From NCBI GenBank assembly GCA_035253825.1, contig DATFBM010000047.1, positions 1-64,000 of the forward strand: 64,000 nucleotides of DNA, in the 5' to 3' direction. Shown here piece after piece: positions 55,127-64,000 of this stretch; position 1 is the stretch's first letter; each line of letters begins with the position of its first letter. Made by a program: the position numbers and the translations under genes. This stretch comes from JACCTH01 sp035253825 (lineage in GTDB: Bacteria > Actinomycetota > Acidimicrobiia > Spongiisociales > ZC4RG35). The notes under the pieces are model-generated. The model searched no databases. It was not told the DNA's origin and was given only the letters and a program-made list of their open reading frames with translations.

Positions 55127-55169
55127 CTGTGCGGATTTAGCCGTTCCAAAAACGGGAAAATCCGCGCAG
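55127..55169. repeat. Hairpin, repeat family A copy 2
   Basis: Outer arms CTGTGCGGATT / AATCCGCGCAG are the same as in the hairpin at 5676-5719, including the same T/C wobble; the inner part differs. It starts one base upstream of the MerB-like ATG and lies between divergent genes, so it is not a simple terminator. It may be a short mobile repeat. Confidence 0.6.
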
Positions 55170-55243
55170 AAGGTTTAACCGCGAGGAAACGCTCTCGTAA
55201 CACTTCCGGCTAATCGTGTCGACTCCCGATTCGAGGAGGCGAG

Positions 55244-56440
55244 GTGAGCGAAGGATCCATTGCCTGGCTCTTGATCAGCTCCGCCCTGGTGCTGTTCATG
55301 ACCCCCGGGCTGGCTCTTTTCTATGGGGGAATGGTCCGATCGAAGAATGTTCTCAACATGCTGATGAAGAACTTCTTCACGATCTCGATCGTGACCGTGG
55401 TCTGGACCGTGGTCGGTTACACGTTGGCCTTCGGCAGCGATCTCGGCGGGCTCATCGGAGGGTTGGACTTCTTCGCCCTACGAGGAGTCGAGGGCGACAG
55501 CTTGCTCTTCATGGTGTTCCAGATGATGTTCGCCATCATCACCCCCGCCCTTATCTCGGGGGCGGTGGCGGAACGCATGAAGTTCTCCGCCTGGGTCTTG
55601 TTCACCACTTTGTGGGCGCTGATCATCTATCCGATCGTGGCTCATTGGGGTTTCGCCGCCGAGGGGTGGCTCTTCGCCTGGGGGGTTCGCGATTTCGCCG
55701 GCGGACTTGTCGTCCACATCAACGCCGGGATTGCCGCCCTGGCTCTCGTTTTCGCTCTCGGACCCCGGCGCGGGTTCGGGGCTGAGGCGATGCGCCCCCA
55801 CTCCCTGCCGCTCACCCTGCTCGGGACCGGCATCCTCTGGTTTGGCTGGTTCGGCTTCAACGCCGGCTCCGCCCTCGCCGCCGATGGAATCGCGATCAGT
55901 GCCTTCGTCACCACCCAGATCGCCGCCTCGGTCGCAGCGCTGAGCTGGGTAGTCGCCGAGTGGATGAAGAACGGTAAACCCACGACCCTGGGCGCCGCCT
56001 CTGGGGCCGTGGCCGGGCTGGTCGCCATCACTCCCGGAGCGGGTTTCGTGTCACCGATGTCGGCAATCGTCATCGGGGCAGTAGCCGGATATCTGTGCTT
56101 TTTGGCAGTCAGCCTCAAGTTCCGCTTTGGTTACGACGACTCCCTCGATGTCGTCGGCGTCCACCTCGTCGGCGGCATCGTCGGCTCGGTGCTCCTCGGG
56201 GTATTCGCCGAGAGCCGGATCAATTCGGTAGTACCCGACGGCCTCCTCTTCGGTGGGGCGAGCTTCTTTTTCAAACAGGTTGCGGCCGTGTTGGCGGTAA
56301 TCGCTTTCACCTTCATCGCCTCGTACCTGCTGGCCCGAATTGTCAAGGCTATTACCGGCCTCAGGGTCGAGGAAAATCAGGAAACCGAAGGTCTCGACAT
56401 CTCGCTCCACGAAGAGCGGGGTTACGTGTTCTCGGAATAG
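55244..56440 (+). CDS. amt: Ammonium transporter
   Basis: 398-aa Amt/Rh channel with 11 TM helices that takes up NH4+/NH3. The N-terminal FMTPGLALFYGGMVRSKNVLNMLMKN, LFMVFQMMFAIITPALISGAVAERMKF and the pore segment VVHINAGIAALALVFALGPRRG (with the first pore His) are family signatures. It starts with GTG 55244. It is followed by glnK and glnD, the actinobacterial order, in which GlnK gates the channel by nitrogen status. Confidence 0.96.
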   Translation: MSEGSIAWLLISSALVLFMTPGLALFYGGMVRSKNVLNMLMKNFFTISIVTVVWTVVGYTLAFGSDLGGLIGGLDFFALRGVEGDSLLFMVFQMMFAIITPALISGAVAERMKFSAWVLFTTLWALIIYPIVAHWGFAAEGWLFAWGVRDFAGGLVVHINAGIAALALVFALGPRRGFGAEAMRPHSLPLTLLGTGILWFGWFGFNAGSALAADGIAISAFVTTQIAASVAALSWVVAEWMKNGKPTTLGAASGAVAGLVAITPGAGFVSPMSAIVIGAVAGYLCFLAVSLKFRFGYDDSLDVVGVHLVGGIVGSVLLGVFAESRINSVVPDGLLFGGASFFFKQVAAVLAVIAFTFIASYLLARIVKAITGLRVEENQETEGLDISLHEERGYVFSE

Positions 56441-56449
56441 GAGAGTCTG

Positions 56450-56788
56450 TTGAAGCTGATCATTGCGTACGTCAAGCCGTTCAAGCTCGAGGAAGTCAAG
56501 GACGCCTTGCGAGAGGTAGGAGTCACCGGCATGTCAGTCGGTGAGATTCGAGGCTTCGGTCGCCAGTCGGGACAGACCGAGGTCTATCGGGGAGCCGAAT
56601 ACAAGGTCGAATTCGTTCCCAAGACCCGCATCGAGCTGGCGGTTGGAGATGATGACGTCGAACGGGTAGCGGCGACGATCGAGGGCGCCGCCCGCACCGG
56701 CGACATTGGGGATGGCAAGGTCATCGTCCTGCCGATCGAGGAGATACTGAGGATAAGGACAGGTGAGCGAGGAGCTGAAGCCATCTAA
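56450..56788 (+). CDS. glnK: PII signal protein GlnK
   Basis: 112-aa trimeric PII protein sensing 2-oxoglutarate and adenylate charge. The N-terminus MKLIIAYVKPFKLEEVKDAL and the T-loop GQTEVYRGAEYKVEFVPK with Tyr51, the residue modified by GlnD (uridylylated or adenylylated), are intact. The start is TTG 56450 with AGGAGAG immediately upstream. Its end overlaps glnD by 26 nt. Confidence 0.96.
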   Translation: MKLIIAYVKPFKLEEVKDALREVGVTGMSVGEIRGFGRQSGQTEVYRGAEYKVEFVPKTRIELAVGDDDVERVAATIEGAARTGDIGDGKVIVLPIEEILRIRTGERGAEAI

Positions 56789-59108
56789 CGACCTGCGCTT
56801 GCCCCTGCAAGCCCGATCCGATCAGATCGATCGCCTGGTCGGAGGGCTGGGGCAAGCCCACCCCGACCTCGGCGTCCTGGCGGTCGGTGGATATGGTCGG
56901 GCAGAGCTTTCGCTGCACTCTGACATCGACCTGCTATTCCTTCACGAGGGGCCTCCGCCCGAGGAAGCGATTCGGTCGATCCTGTATCCACTGTGGGATT
57001 CCAGGCACAAGGTCGGTCACGCCACTCGCACGGTTCGCGCCAGCCTCGCCTTTGCCCGCGACGATTTGCCGGCGCTCTGCTCACTGCTTTCGGCTCGTCT
57101 CGTTTCTGGCCCTTCACCGTTGTTCGACGAGCTGGAGGCCGGGCTGGCCAAGCTTCTGGCCGGAGCGCGGGCCCAACTGCCCGAGCTGCTGGCGGCCGAA
57201 GAGCACAGAGTCTGGGAACGCGAGCCTTTTGCCCGACAGGAGCTCGACCTCAAAAGTGGCCGCGGAGGCCTTCGAAGCCATCACCGACTCGAATGGGACC
57301 GGAAGCGTTCACGTCTCATCGGAGAGCAACCAAGGCTCTCGGCCACGGATGACGAAAAGGCTGCGGTGGCGACCCTACTCCAGGTACGAGAGGGACTTCA
57401 CGCGGTCCAACGGCGAGCTGCCGATCTCTATCACATCGAGCTGCGCTCTCAGATAGCCGACTGGTTGGGCCGCGATCCCACCGAGCTCGCCACGGAGGTC
57501 TATGGCGCTGCCCGGACCATAGATGGAGCTGCCGCTCTTCGATGGGGCCGGGTGCGGCCGGCGGGGACCGATCCGATCAATCATGCCGGTCTGGCCGTAA
57601 TTCGATTGGTGCGCTCGCGCTGGGGGAAGCGTGAGCCAGCGGCTACTCCATTTGCCTACGCACGGGCCGCGGCGGCGTCGGGATCGGGCGGACGCCTCTC
57701 GGTGTGGGAGCGCGATTTCGTCTCCCGCCTCAGTCCCCCCAACTGGCATTCGGGAGATCGCTCGAGCTTGCTAGCTCTCCTCGCCGAAGGCAGCGCCGGG
57801 TGGGAAGCGTTACTCGGGCTCTGGGAGGCCGGATGGCTGACCGGCGCCTTGCCCGAGTTGGGTCACCTCCGGGGCCTCGCCCAGGTAGCTCCTTTCCACC
57901 AGCACCCCGTCGATGCCCACCTCGGGGCCACGGTCGCCAATGTCGTCGAACTCGCCGATGGTGCCATCGACTGGTGCGGGGAGATCGCCGACCAGATGGG
58001 TGGTCTCGACGAGGTATTGCTGGCGGCATTCCTCCATGACATTGGAAAGGGTTTGCCGGGCGATCACTCCGTCACCGGGAGCGACCTGGCTCGAAAGCTT
58101 CTAATCCGGATCGGATTCCCCCTCACCACGGCGGGGGTAGTCGGCGACGCTGTACGTCACCACCTACTCCTGCCCGAGACCGCCTTTCGCCGGGATATCG
58201 AAGACCCTGCCGTGATTGGCCTCTTCGCCGCCTCGGTGGGAAGCCGCGATTTTCTGCGGCTGCTCACCCTCCTCAGCGTGGCCGATGCTCGCTCCACCGG
58301 AGCCGACATGTGGAGCCCGTGGAAGGAATCGCTGCTGAGGGCGCTATTCACAAGAACCGCCGCCGTCTTCGAGGGGCGGCAGACGTCCCTGCCCGAGGCG
58401 GTAGTAGATGAGCTGGCGGTCCTTGTCCCCGAGCTTGACCCGCGATCCATCGCCGACCATCTCGAGGGTATGCCACCTGATTATCTCGGTCGCTTCGGCA
58501 CCGATGTCGTCGCCACTCACCTCCGCCTTGCACATCCCGACCTGGGCTCGGCCGAAGTGCGCACGGCCGTGGTGCCAGGAGCTCCCGTTTCAAATATCGT
58601 GGTGGCCGCCCGCGATCGCCCGGGTCTCCTTGCCACCGTTGCCGGTGTTCTCGCCCTCCACAACCTCAATGTGCTCGAGGCTCGGGTCGTCACCCGCAAC
58701 GACGGTTTAGCGATCGATACTTTCCGAGTAGCCGACTCCCGAGGCTCGGACATGGTGGGCCAGGGAAGATGGCCCGCAGTACGAGACACTCTGGAAAGAA
58801 CGATCGTCGGGACGCTCGACCTCGAGGCGCGCCTGGCGGAGAAGCGCACGGCACCGCTGCGGGCGAAGGCAAGAGCAACCGACGTCCGGGTTACCGGTTC
58901 GACCATCGACATTCGCACTCGCGATCGGGTGGGATTGCTCCACGACCTCGCTCTCGCCATGACCTCACTCGGTCTTTCGATCAACCTCGCCAAGATCGAT
59001 ACGCGCCGCGGTGAGGCAATCGACGTCTTCGGGGTGACCAAGCCCGCTCACATAACCGACGACGCAATCGAGAGGGCGCTAACTGCTGTTTGCGGGGTGG
59101 CTCCTTAG
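56763..59108 (+). CDS. glnD: PII nucleotidyltransferase GlnD
   Basis: 781-aa bifunctional enzyme modifying and demodifying PII. The nucleotidyltransferase motif GGYGRAELSLHSDIDLLF is at residues ~42-60, the HD hydrolase at LAAFLHDIGKGLPGDHS, and two ACT domains (glutamine sensing) begin at NIVVAARDRPGLLATVAGVLAL and IDIRTRDRVGLLHDLALAM. In actinobacteria GlnD usually adenylylates rather than uridylylates GlnK. Start GTG 56763. Its stop overlaps the convergent SDR gene by 4 bp. Confidence 0.95.
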   Translation: MSEELKPSNDLRLPLQARSDQIDRLVGGLGQAHPDLGVLAVGGYGRAELSLHSDIDLLFLHEGPPPEEAIRSILYPLWDSRHKVGHATRTVRASLAFARDDLPALCSLLSARLVSGPSPLFDELEAGLAKLLAGARAQLPELLAAEEHRVWEREPFARQELDLKSGRGGLRSHHRLEWDRKRSRLIGEQPRLSATDDEKAAVATLLQVREGLHAVQRRAADLYHIELRSQIADWLGRDPTELATEVYGAARTIDGAAALRWGRVRPAGTDPINHAGLAVIRLVRSRWGKREPAATPFAYARAAAASGSGGRLSVWERDFVSRLSPPNWHSGDRSSLLALLAEGSAGWEALLGLWEAGWLTGALPELGHLRGLAQVAPFHQHPVDAHLGATVANVVELADGAIDWCGEIADQMGGLDEVLLAAFLHDIGKGLPGDHSVTGSDLARKLLIRIGFPLTTAGVVGDAVRHHLLLPETAFRRDIEDPAVIGLFAASVGSRDFLRLLTLLSVADARSTGADMWSPWKESLLRALFTRTAAVFEGRQTSLPEAVVDELAVLVPELDPRSIADHLEGMPPDYLGRFGTDVVATHLRLAHPDLGSAEVRTAVVPGAPVSNIVVAARDRPGLLATVAGVLALHNLNVLEARVVTRNDGLAIDTFRVADSRGSDMVGQGRWPAVRDTLERTIVGTLDLEARLAEKRTAPLRAKARATDVRVTGSTIDIRTRDRVGLLHDLALAMTSLGLSINLAKIDTRRGEAIDVFGVTKPAHITDDAIERALTAVCGVAP

Positions 59109-59878
59109 AACGGAGTCACGTACGCCGCCGTGATCCCCCCGTCAACCACGAAGGTGGAGCCGGTGGTGAAAGAAGACTCATCCGATGCGAGCCAGAGCGC
59201 GGCCTGGGCCATCTCCTTAGCTTCGCCGAACCGGCCCATTGGGATGTGAACCAGCCGCCGGGCCTTCTTCTCTTCGGTGTCGAGAAACTTCATCAGAAGC
59301 TCGGTATGAAGGGGACCGGGGCAGAGGGCGTTGACCCGAATGTTCTCTCGGGCGTGAAGCACCGCTAGTTCCCTGGTCATCGAAAGCACTGCCCCCTTCG
59401 ACGCCGTGTAAGCCACTTGGGGCGTGGCTGCTCCCAACAGCGCCACGAAGGAGGCGGTGTTGATGATCGATCCCCCTCCGGCCCGACGCAACGCCGGGAT
59501 CCCGAACTTGCATCCCAGGAACACCCCTTTGGCGTTGATATTCATCGTCAGATCCCAAACCTGCTCGGTGGTGCCGACGGCGTCGTCGTCGTTGGAGTGC
59601 ATGATCCCGGCGTTGTTGAAGAGCACATCGAGCCGACCGAACTCGGATTCGGCTGCCGCCACCATCGCCTCGCAATCGGCGGCCAGGGACACGTCGGCTC
59701 CAACAGCCGTGGCCCGGCCTCCGCTCTGATTGATCTCGTTGGCTACGGCCACCGCCGCCTCCCGATCGAGGTCCACGGCCACCACCGATGCCCCCTCAGC
59801 CGCGAACAGGGTTGAGGCTTCGCGGCCAATCCCCCCGGCGGCGCCCGTGATTAGGACCACCTTGTTCGCCAAACGCAT
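59105..59878 (-). CDS. SDR-family oxidoreductase
   Basis: 257 aa from ATG 59878, which shares a base with the stop of the glutamine-synthetase-like gene (TGATG). TGAAGGIGREAS binds NAD(P), NNAG follows, and the catalytic residues are Ser in NTASFVALLG and Tyr/Lys in YTASKGAV. The C-terminus (SFTTGSTFVVDGGITAAY) is typical. Its coupling to the ligase suggests it oxidises the product of that enzyme, for example an alcohol carried on a gamma-glutamyl amide (inference). Confidence 0.9.
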   Translation of the reverse strand: MRLANKVVLITGAAGGIGREASTLFAAEGASVVAVDLDREAAVAVANEINQSGGRATAVGADVSLAADCEAMVAAAESEFGRLDVLFNNAGIMHSNDDDAVGTTEQVWDLTMNINAKGVFLGCKFGIPALRRAGGGSIINTASFVALLGAATPQVAYTASKGAVLSMTRELAVLHARENIRVNALCPGPLHTELLMKFLDTEEKKARRLVHIPMGRFGEAKEMAQAALWLASDESSFTTGSTFVVDGGITAAYVTPF

Positions 59879-61251
59879 CAGATGCGCTCGAAGTACCGCC
59901 ACCGCTCCCAGTCGGTGACGGAGTTATCAAAGGCGTCCTGCTCCTGACGGAAGAAGTGGGTGTAATGCTCTTGAACGTCCTCCCCGAAGGCGGCCTTGAC
60001 GAACTCGGAGGCGGCAAAGTTGTCCGTCGCCTCCCGCAGGGTTCGCGGCACGCGCGGTAGTTCGGACGCCTGGTAGATATCGCCGGAAAAATGTGCCGGC
60101 GGCTCGATCTCGTTGGCAATCCCATCGAGACCCGATGCCAGGACGGCGGCATACGCGAGGTAGGGGTTGCAGTCGGCTCCTGGAATCCGGCACTCAATAC
60201 GCAGACCCGAGCCATGACCGACTACCCGGAAGCCAGCCGTGCGATTGTCATAGGACCAGGCGATCCTTGTTGGGGCCCAAGATCCGTCCTGGTAGCGCTT
60301 GAACGAGTTGATGGTGGGGGCAAGAAAGGGCATCACCTCGGGGACATGACTCATCCACCCGCCTAGGAAGTGTCGGAACGTGGGAGATACGTTGATGGGC
60401 CCTTCGGCTACCTCGCCGGGGAATGCGTTGTCATCTCCCGACCACAGACTCAAGTGGATATGACATGACGAGCCAGCTTCGCTCATCTGCGGTTTCGCCA
60501 TGAATGTGACCGACATGTCCAAGGACTCGGCAATCTCTTTCATCGCCAGCTTCATGATCGAATGCCGATCGGCCATTTCGAGGACGTGGGCGTAGCGAAT
60601 GTTCATCTCGTGCTGCCCCCGGCCCCACTCCCCTTTCGAATTCTCTACCGGAATCCCGGAAGCCGATAGGTGCCGACGGACGGCCCCGTTGTATTTCTCC
60701 TCGCGAGTTCCCTGGAGAAGGTGGTAGTCCTCGATATACCAGCCCGCCGGGTTGAGGTCCTGGTACCGGCGGGCGGCCGCCTCGCGATAACTGTCCTGAA
60801 ATAGGAAGTATTCGATTTCTGAGGCCCCTTGGGCTGTGAAACCGGACGCTCCCGCCCTTTCCAACTGCCGACGAAGGATCGTCCGCGGCGCCACCGCGAC
60901 GAGGTCGTGGTGGTGGGGATCATGCAAGTCGGAGAGGACGATGGCACTGCGGTCGAGCCAGCTCGCCACCCGTAGCGTTTCCATATCGGGAACCATGTGA
61001 AAGTCCCCATAACCCAGCTCCCAGTTGGCGTACTTGTAGCCGGGGACCGGCTCCATCTCCATGTCGACTGTGAGTAGGTAGTCACAACCGTGGGTGCCGG
61101 CGCCCGCAACGTCCTCGAGAAAGTAGGAGCCCTCGAATCGCTTGCCGTGGAGGCGGCCGTAGTGGTCCGTGAAAGCCACCACGACGGTGTCAACTTTCCC
61201 CGTGTCCACCAACCCGGCGAGGTCGTCGGTGGTCAACTGCCCACGAGTCAT
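59878..61251 (-). CDS. Glutamine-synthetase-like gamma-glutamyl-amine ligase
   Basis: 457-aa GS-fold ligase. ASEIEYFLF and KGEWGRGQHEMNIRYAHVLEMADRHSIMK line up with the metal- and glutamate-binding motifs, AGSSCHIHLSLW with the ATP/His loop, and NSFKRYQDGSWAPTRIAWSYDNRTAGFRV with the C-terminal loop. Divergence from GlnA-I and the setting beside an ethanolamine-type permease suggest a PuuA/GlnA4-like enzyme that glutamylates an amine rather than ammonia (inference). It is divergent from the permease with 142 bp between starts. Confidence 0.85.
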   Translation of the reverse strand: MTRGQLTTDDLAGLVDTGKVDTVVVAFTDHYGRLHGKRFEGSYFLEDVAGAGTHGCDYLLTVDMEMEPVPGYKYANWELGYGDFHMVPDMETLRVASWLDRSAIVLSDLHDPHHHDLVAVAPRTILRRQLERAGASGFTAQGASEIEYFLFQDSYREAAARRYQDLNPAGWYIEDYHLLQGTREEKYNGAVRRHLSASGIPVENSKGEWGRGQHEMNIRYAHVLEMADRHSIMKLAMKEIAESLDMSVTFMAKPQMSEAGSSCHIHLSLWSGDDNAFPGEVAEGPINVSPTFRHFLGGWMSHVPEVMPFLAPTINSFKRYQDGSWAPTRIAWSYDNRTAGFRVVGHGSGLRIECRIPGADCNPYLAYAAVLASGLDGIANEIEPPAHFSGDIYQASELPRVPRTLREATDNFAASEFVKAAFGEDVQEHYTHFFRQEQDAFDNSVTDWERWRYFERI

Positions 61252-61393
61252 CGGTCAGCCTCCATTCACTTGAGCGGGCGAAAGCGTAGAGCCGGAAGCG
61301 GAGGCGATGCCGAAGCGATCGTGAGAAAGATCTCGATTCCCCCGGCAACCGATCCCGGTGTTTTCTAGTGTCCCCTGCCGGCAGAGGAGGCCT

Positions 61394-62905
61394 ATGACCA
61401 ACGAGCGCAAAATCGGCTCGGTCACCTATCAGAACGTCGACCAGACCTATTTCAGCGAACGCGGCCTGCGACGGCACGCCGGCGTCTGGTCCTTGTGGGC
61501 GCTGGGGGTTGCCGCCGTCATCTCCGGTGATTTCTCGGGATGGAACCTGGGGCTCAATGTCGGGGGCTTCGGAGGCCTTCTCCTTGCCACCGTGATCATC
61601 ACGATCATGTACTTCGGTCTCTGCTATTCGATCGCCGAGATGTCGCCGGCGCTGCCCCATACCGGGGGTGCCTACTCGTTTGCGCGATCGGCCATGGGAC
61701 CATGGGGCGGATTCATCACCGGGCTGGCCGAGAACATCGAGTACGTCGTCACGACAGCGGTGGTAGGGACCTTCGCCGCCGCCTACGCCCGACCGGTCTT
61801 CGCCGAGTTGATCGGCCTTGACCTGAACGAGATGGTGTGGCTGGCGATTTTCTACGTCCTCTTTGTTGGACTGAACATTGTTGGAATCGAAGCCACGATG
61901 CGTTTCTCAATCGCTATCTGCCTCATCTCACTAGCCGTGCTGGCGATATACGCAGTGATTTCGATTCCGAACTTCGAGGCCGGGAGACTGACTGACATCG
62001 CACCCGCCGCAGGAGGCACGCCATTCCTGCCTTTCGGTGCAGCAGGGATCTTCGCTGCCCTGCCATTCGCGATTTGGTTCTATCTGGCGATCGAAGAGTT
62101 GCCTCTGGCGGCCGAAGAGTCGATGGATCCGAAACGAGACGTCCCCAAGGCCACGATCTGGGGAATGGTGACGCTGGTGATCACCGGCGCCATCGTGCTC
62201 TTCCTCAACACAGGGGTCACGGGAGCGGAGGCGATTCGAACCTCCGGAGAACCTCTTCTCGATGGATTTAGAGCCATTCTCGGGAGCGGAACCGGCGCCG
62301 CTCTGCTCGGGCTGGCCGCGCTGTCCGGTTTGATCGCGAGCTTCCACACGATCATCTACGCCTACGGGCGCAACATTTTCTCACTTTCGCGGGCCGGATA
62401 CTTTCCGAAGTTCATGTCGGTCACTCACGGCACGAGGAAGACCCCTTGGGTCGCATTGCTGCTCGGCGCCGCGGTGGGCTACCTCCTGGCGGTCTTGCTG
62501 AGGTGGGCCGGAGGTCAGGATTCGGCCTTTGCCGCAACTGTTTCCGGAGCCTTGCTCAATATGGCCGTCTTTGGAGCCGTGATCTCCTATGCGATGCAGT
62601 GTCTGGCGTTCATATTGCTGCGACGCAATATGCCCAACATCGTCCGACCATACCGGAGCCCGGTCGGAGTGCCAGGCGCCGTCGTCGCCGGGCTGATCGC
62701 TGTCGTGGCGTTGATCGCGACTTTCCTCGACGAGGGGTACCGGCCGGGCGTCTACGGAACTGCAATCTGGGTACTACTCGGCGTTGCCTATTTCGGCGCC
62801 GCCGGCCGACACCGGCTGGTGCTCTCACCCGAAGAGGAGTTCGCCATGACCAAGGGCGAGCACGGTCACCCCGAAACGGAGGGCTACGGCACAACCCGCG
62901 TTTGA
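61394..62905 (+). CDS. APC-family amine/amino-acid permease, ethanolamine-permease-like
   Basis: 503 aa, about 12 TM helices. The segment GDFSGWNLGLNVGGFGGLLLATVIITIMYFGLCYSIAEMSPALPHTGGAYSFARSAMGPWGGFITGLAENIEYV is characteristic of the ethanolamine permease (EAT) branch. The start is ATG 61394 with GAGGAGG just upstream; an earlier in-frame start at 61358 is less likely. It probably imports ethanolamine or a related amine for the adjacent ligase. Confidence 0.87.
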   Translation: MTNERKIGSVTYQNVDQTYFSERGLRRHAGVWSLWALGVAAVISGDFSGWNLGLNVGGFGGLLLATVIITIMYFGLCYSIAEMSPALPHTGGAYSFARSAMGPWGGFITGLAENIEYVVTTAVVGTFAAAYARPVFAELIGLDLNEMVWLAIFYVLFVGLNIVGIEATMRFSIAICLISLAVLAIYAVISIPNFEAGRLTDIAPAAGGTPFLPFGAAGIFAALPFAIWFYLAIEELPLAAEESMDPKRDVPKATIWGMVTLVITGAIVLFLNTGVTGAEAIRTSGEPLLDGFRAILGSGTGAALLGLAALSGLIASFHTIIYAYGRNIFSLSRAGYFPKFMSVTHGTRKTPWVALLLGAAVGYLLAVLLRWAGGQDSAFAATVSGALLNMAVFGAVISYAMQCLAFILLRRNMPNIVRPYRSPVGVPGAVVAGLIAVVALIATFLDEGYRPGVYGTAIWVLLGVAYFGAAGRHRLVLSPEEEFAMTKGEHGHPETEGYGTTRV

Positions 62906-62976
62906 GACTCGCCCGATGATTTGGATGGCCCACGGGGGGTATAAATCTTGCGCATCCCAGATCATCGGAGGCCTCC

Positions 62977-63309
62977 ATGGAAACGGCAGCAGTAGTTCTC
63001 AGTGTCGATCAGGCCCAGACTGAGGAATTCGAAGCCGGGTTCCGGGAGCACGAGCTACCTACCTGGATCGACTTTGAGGAAAAAGGGGTCCTGGTGGCAG
63101 CGTGCTTGCAGAGAATGGACATCTCCTCGCAGCCACGCTCGGGTGCCCAGCAATATTTGGTCGTCGCCATCTTCGCCACCGATGAAGGGCATCACCTTCA
63201 CGACAGCGATCCCCGCTTCCAAGAATGGGACCGGATGGCCGAATCATTCCAGGTGGCCCCGGCGATGGCCTTCGGAGGCGAGACCATCCTCAAGGTTGGT
63301 TTGAACTAG
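62977..63309 (+). CDS. Small alpha/beta protein, unknown
   Basis: 110 aa, no confident family. Strand-helix alternation (TAAVVLSVDQAQTEEFEAGFREHELPTW, then EKGVLVAACLQRM, QQYLVVAIFA, GETILKVG) suggests a dimeric ferredoxin-like fold of the ABM/EthD kind, which often binds small hydrophobic molecules. It starts with ATG 62977, 71 bp after the permease stop. It may be co-transcribed with the permease or with ligD. Confidence 0.6.
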   Translation: METAAVVLSVDQAQTEEFEAGFREHELPTWIDFEEKGVLVAACLQRMDISSQPRSGAQQYLVVAIFATDEGHHLHDSDPRFQEWDRMAESFQVAPAMAFGGETILKVGLN

Positions 63310-63329
63310 CCCGTCCCAAGCATGCCTTG

Positions 63330-64000
63330 ATGGCTGAGTCGACCTACAACCGCAAACGGGATTTCGCCGAGACCTCGGAGCCGGCGGCCGTTGCCAGCGA
63401 CGCCGATGTCAATCCCATGACGGCCCCCACGGGTGAGTTGTTCGTCATTCACCAGCATTACGCCACCCGGCTCCATCACGATCTCAGATTGGAGATGCTG
63501 AACGGCTCGGTGCCGGTCCTGGTCTCATGGGCGATACCGAAGCTGCTTCCCAAACGCAAGGGCCAACGGCATCTGGCGGTCCGAACCGAGGATCATCCCT
63601 ACGAGTACGCCTCCTTCTCAGGTTCGATCCCGGAGGGGAATTACGGAGCCGGCGAGGTGCGGATCTTCGACACCGGCGAGTACGAAGCGCTGGAAAGGGA
63701 TGGAAAGAAGCTCAGCTTTCATCTCCGCGGGAAGCGCCTTGATGGCATTTTCCACCTCATCCATACCCGCGATCGGGACGGAAAAGAGGAGTGGCTGGTG
63801 CTGCAAGGAGAGGACTTGCGCAAGGGTTTGGAGCCTCCCCCGCCGCCAAAGCCGATGCTGGCCAGCGTCGGTGACGGAGCCTTCGACGATCCCGCGTGGT
63901 CGTTCGAACCCAAATGGGATGGAATCCGAGCCATTGCCATCTGTGGCGTGGATACCACCCTGGTCTCACGCAATGACAACGACATCACGGTCGCCTATCC
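63330..64000 (+). CDS. ligD: LigD-type ATP-dependent DNA ligase with 3'-phosphoesterase domain, 3' end outside window
   Basis: Open from ATG 63330 to the window edge (223 codons read). Residues ~33-160 are the 3'-phosphoesterase domain: FVIHQHYATRLHHDLRLE holds the metal-binding His/Asp, and SFSGSIPEGNYGAGEVRIFDTGEY follows. The ligase domain then begins with PMLASVGDGAFDDPAWSFEPKWDGIRA, in which KWDG is the adenylated-lysine motif. This PE-LIG order is found in bacterial non-homologous end joining. No Ku gene is visible in the window. Confidence 0.93.
   Translation, partial: MAESTYNRKRDFAETSEPAAVASDADVNPMTAPTGELFVIHQHYATRLHHDLRLEMLNGSVPVLVSWAIPKLLPKRKGQRHLAVRTEDHPYEYASFSGSIPEGNYGAGEVRIFDTGEYEALERDGKKLSFHLRGKRLDGIFHLIHTRDRDGKEEWLVLQGEDLRKGLEPPPPPKPMLASVGDGAFDDPAWSFEPKWDGIRAIAICGVDTTLVSRNDNDITVAY

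Overview
The window looks like a chromosomal segment of a high-GC member of the Actinomycetota. The evidence is a dnaK-grpE-dnaJ-hspR operon, an amt-glnK-glnD operon, two F420-type luciferase-like oxidoreductases, and a LigD-type ligase with an N-terminal phosphoesterase domain. Within the phylum I cannot place it firmly; an Acidimicrobiia-like lineage is only a guess. There are no rRNA or tRNA genes, no insertion sequences, no prophage and no CRISPR array. Genes are very tightly packed, with many ATGA/GTGA overlaps in operons and eight convergent pairs whose stop codons overlap by exactly 4 bp.

Layout. 0-8.7 kb: a 14-TM drug exporter (cut by the window edge), a NifS-like enzyme overlapping a MOSC protein, a dienelactone-hydrolase-like protein without its nucleophile, an EamA transporter, a VOC protein and two coupled MFS exporters. 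8.7-18.4 kb: an ECF sigma factor coupled to an alkyl-DNA methyltransferase, a large proline-rich membrane protein, a kinase/flavin-oxidoreductase fusion with a CHAD protein, an ECF42-type sigma factor with its DGPF partner, a NUDIX hydrolase, an AhpD-like selenoprotein, a GNAT enzyme and a solitary DNA methyltransferase. 18.4-24.8 kb: divergent lon and dnaK-grpE-dnaJ-hspR. 24.9-43.5 kb: TPR and DUF4331 proteins, a His-rich NicO metal transporter, kynureninase, a SoxR/SDR/QueA-like/F420 cluster, rhomboid, a CopB-type ATPase, two cyclase-like proteins, a double-HTH protein, LysR, acetyltransferase and an AlkZ-like protein. 43.5-48.9 kb: formate dehydrogenase operon fdhA-B-C-E. 49-55.1 kb: clpB, HxlR regulator, GATase, aldehyde dehydrogenase and a MerB-like selenoprotein. 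55.2-64 kb: amt-glnK-glnD, SDR, a glutamine-synthetase-like ligase, an ethanolamine-type permease, and the start of ligD.

The main result concerns selenocysteine. Three minus-strand genes are each split by one in-frame TGA that falls exactly where the protein family has a catalytic Cys or Sec. Each TGA is followed by a stem-loop with bacterial SECIS geometry: loop 18-20 nt after the TGA, 6-7 bp stem, and a 3-5 nt loop with G in its first two positions. They are (i) formate dehydrogenase alpha (TGA at 48329-48331), a classical selenoprotein showing that this organism very probably decodes UGA; (ii) an AhpD/carboxymuconolactone-decarboxylase-like protein in which the second Cys of CxxC is TGA (16546-16548); and (iii) a MerB-like organomercurial lyase in which the TGA (54659-54661) replaces the residue equivalent to catalytic Cys159 of E. 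coli MerB, while the equivalents of Cys96, Asp99 and Cys117 are retained. An ordinary gene caller would break all three. No selA/B/C/D gene is in the window.

The 52-63 kb block is organised around nitrogen: ammonium transport and PII signalling sit beside a GlnA-like ligase, an ethanolamine-type permease, an SDR, an aldehyde dehydrogenase and a class I amidotransferase. Together these could form a gamma-glutamylation route for an amine such as ethanolamine (inference).
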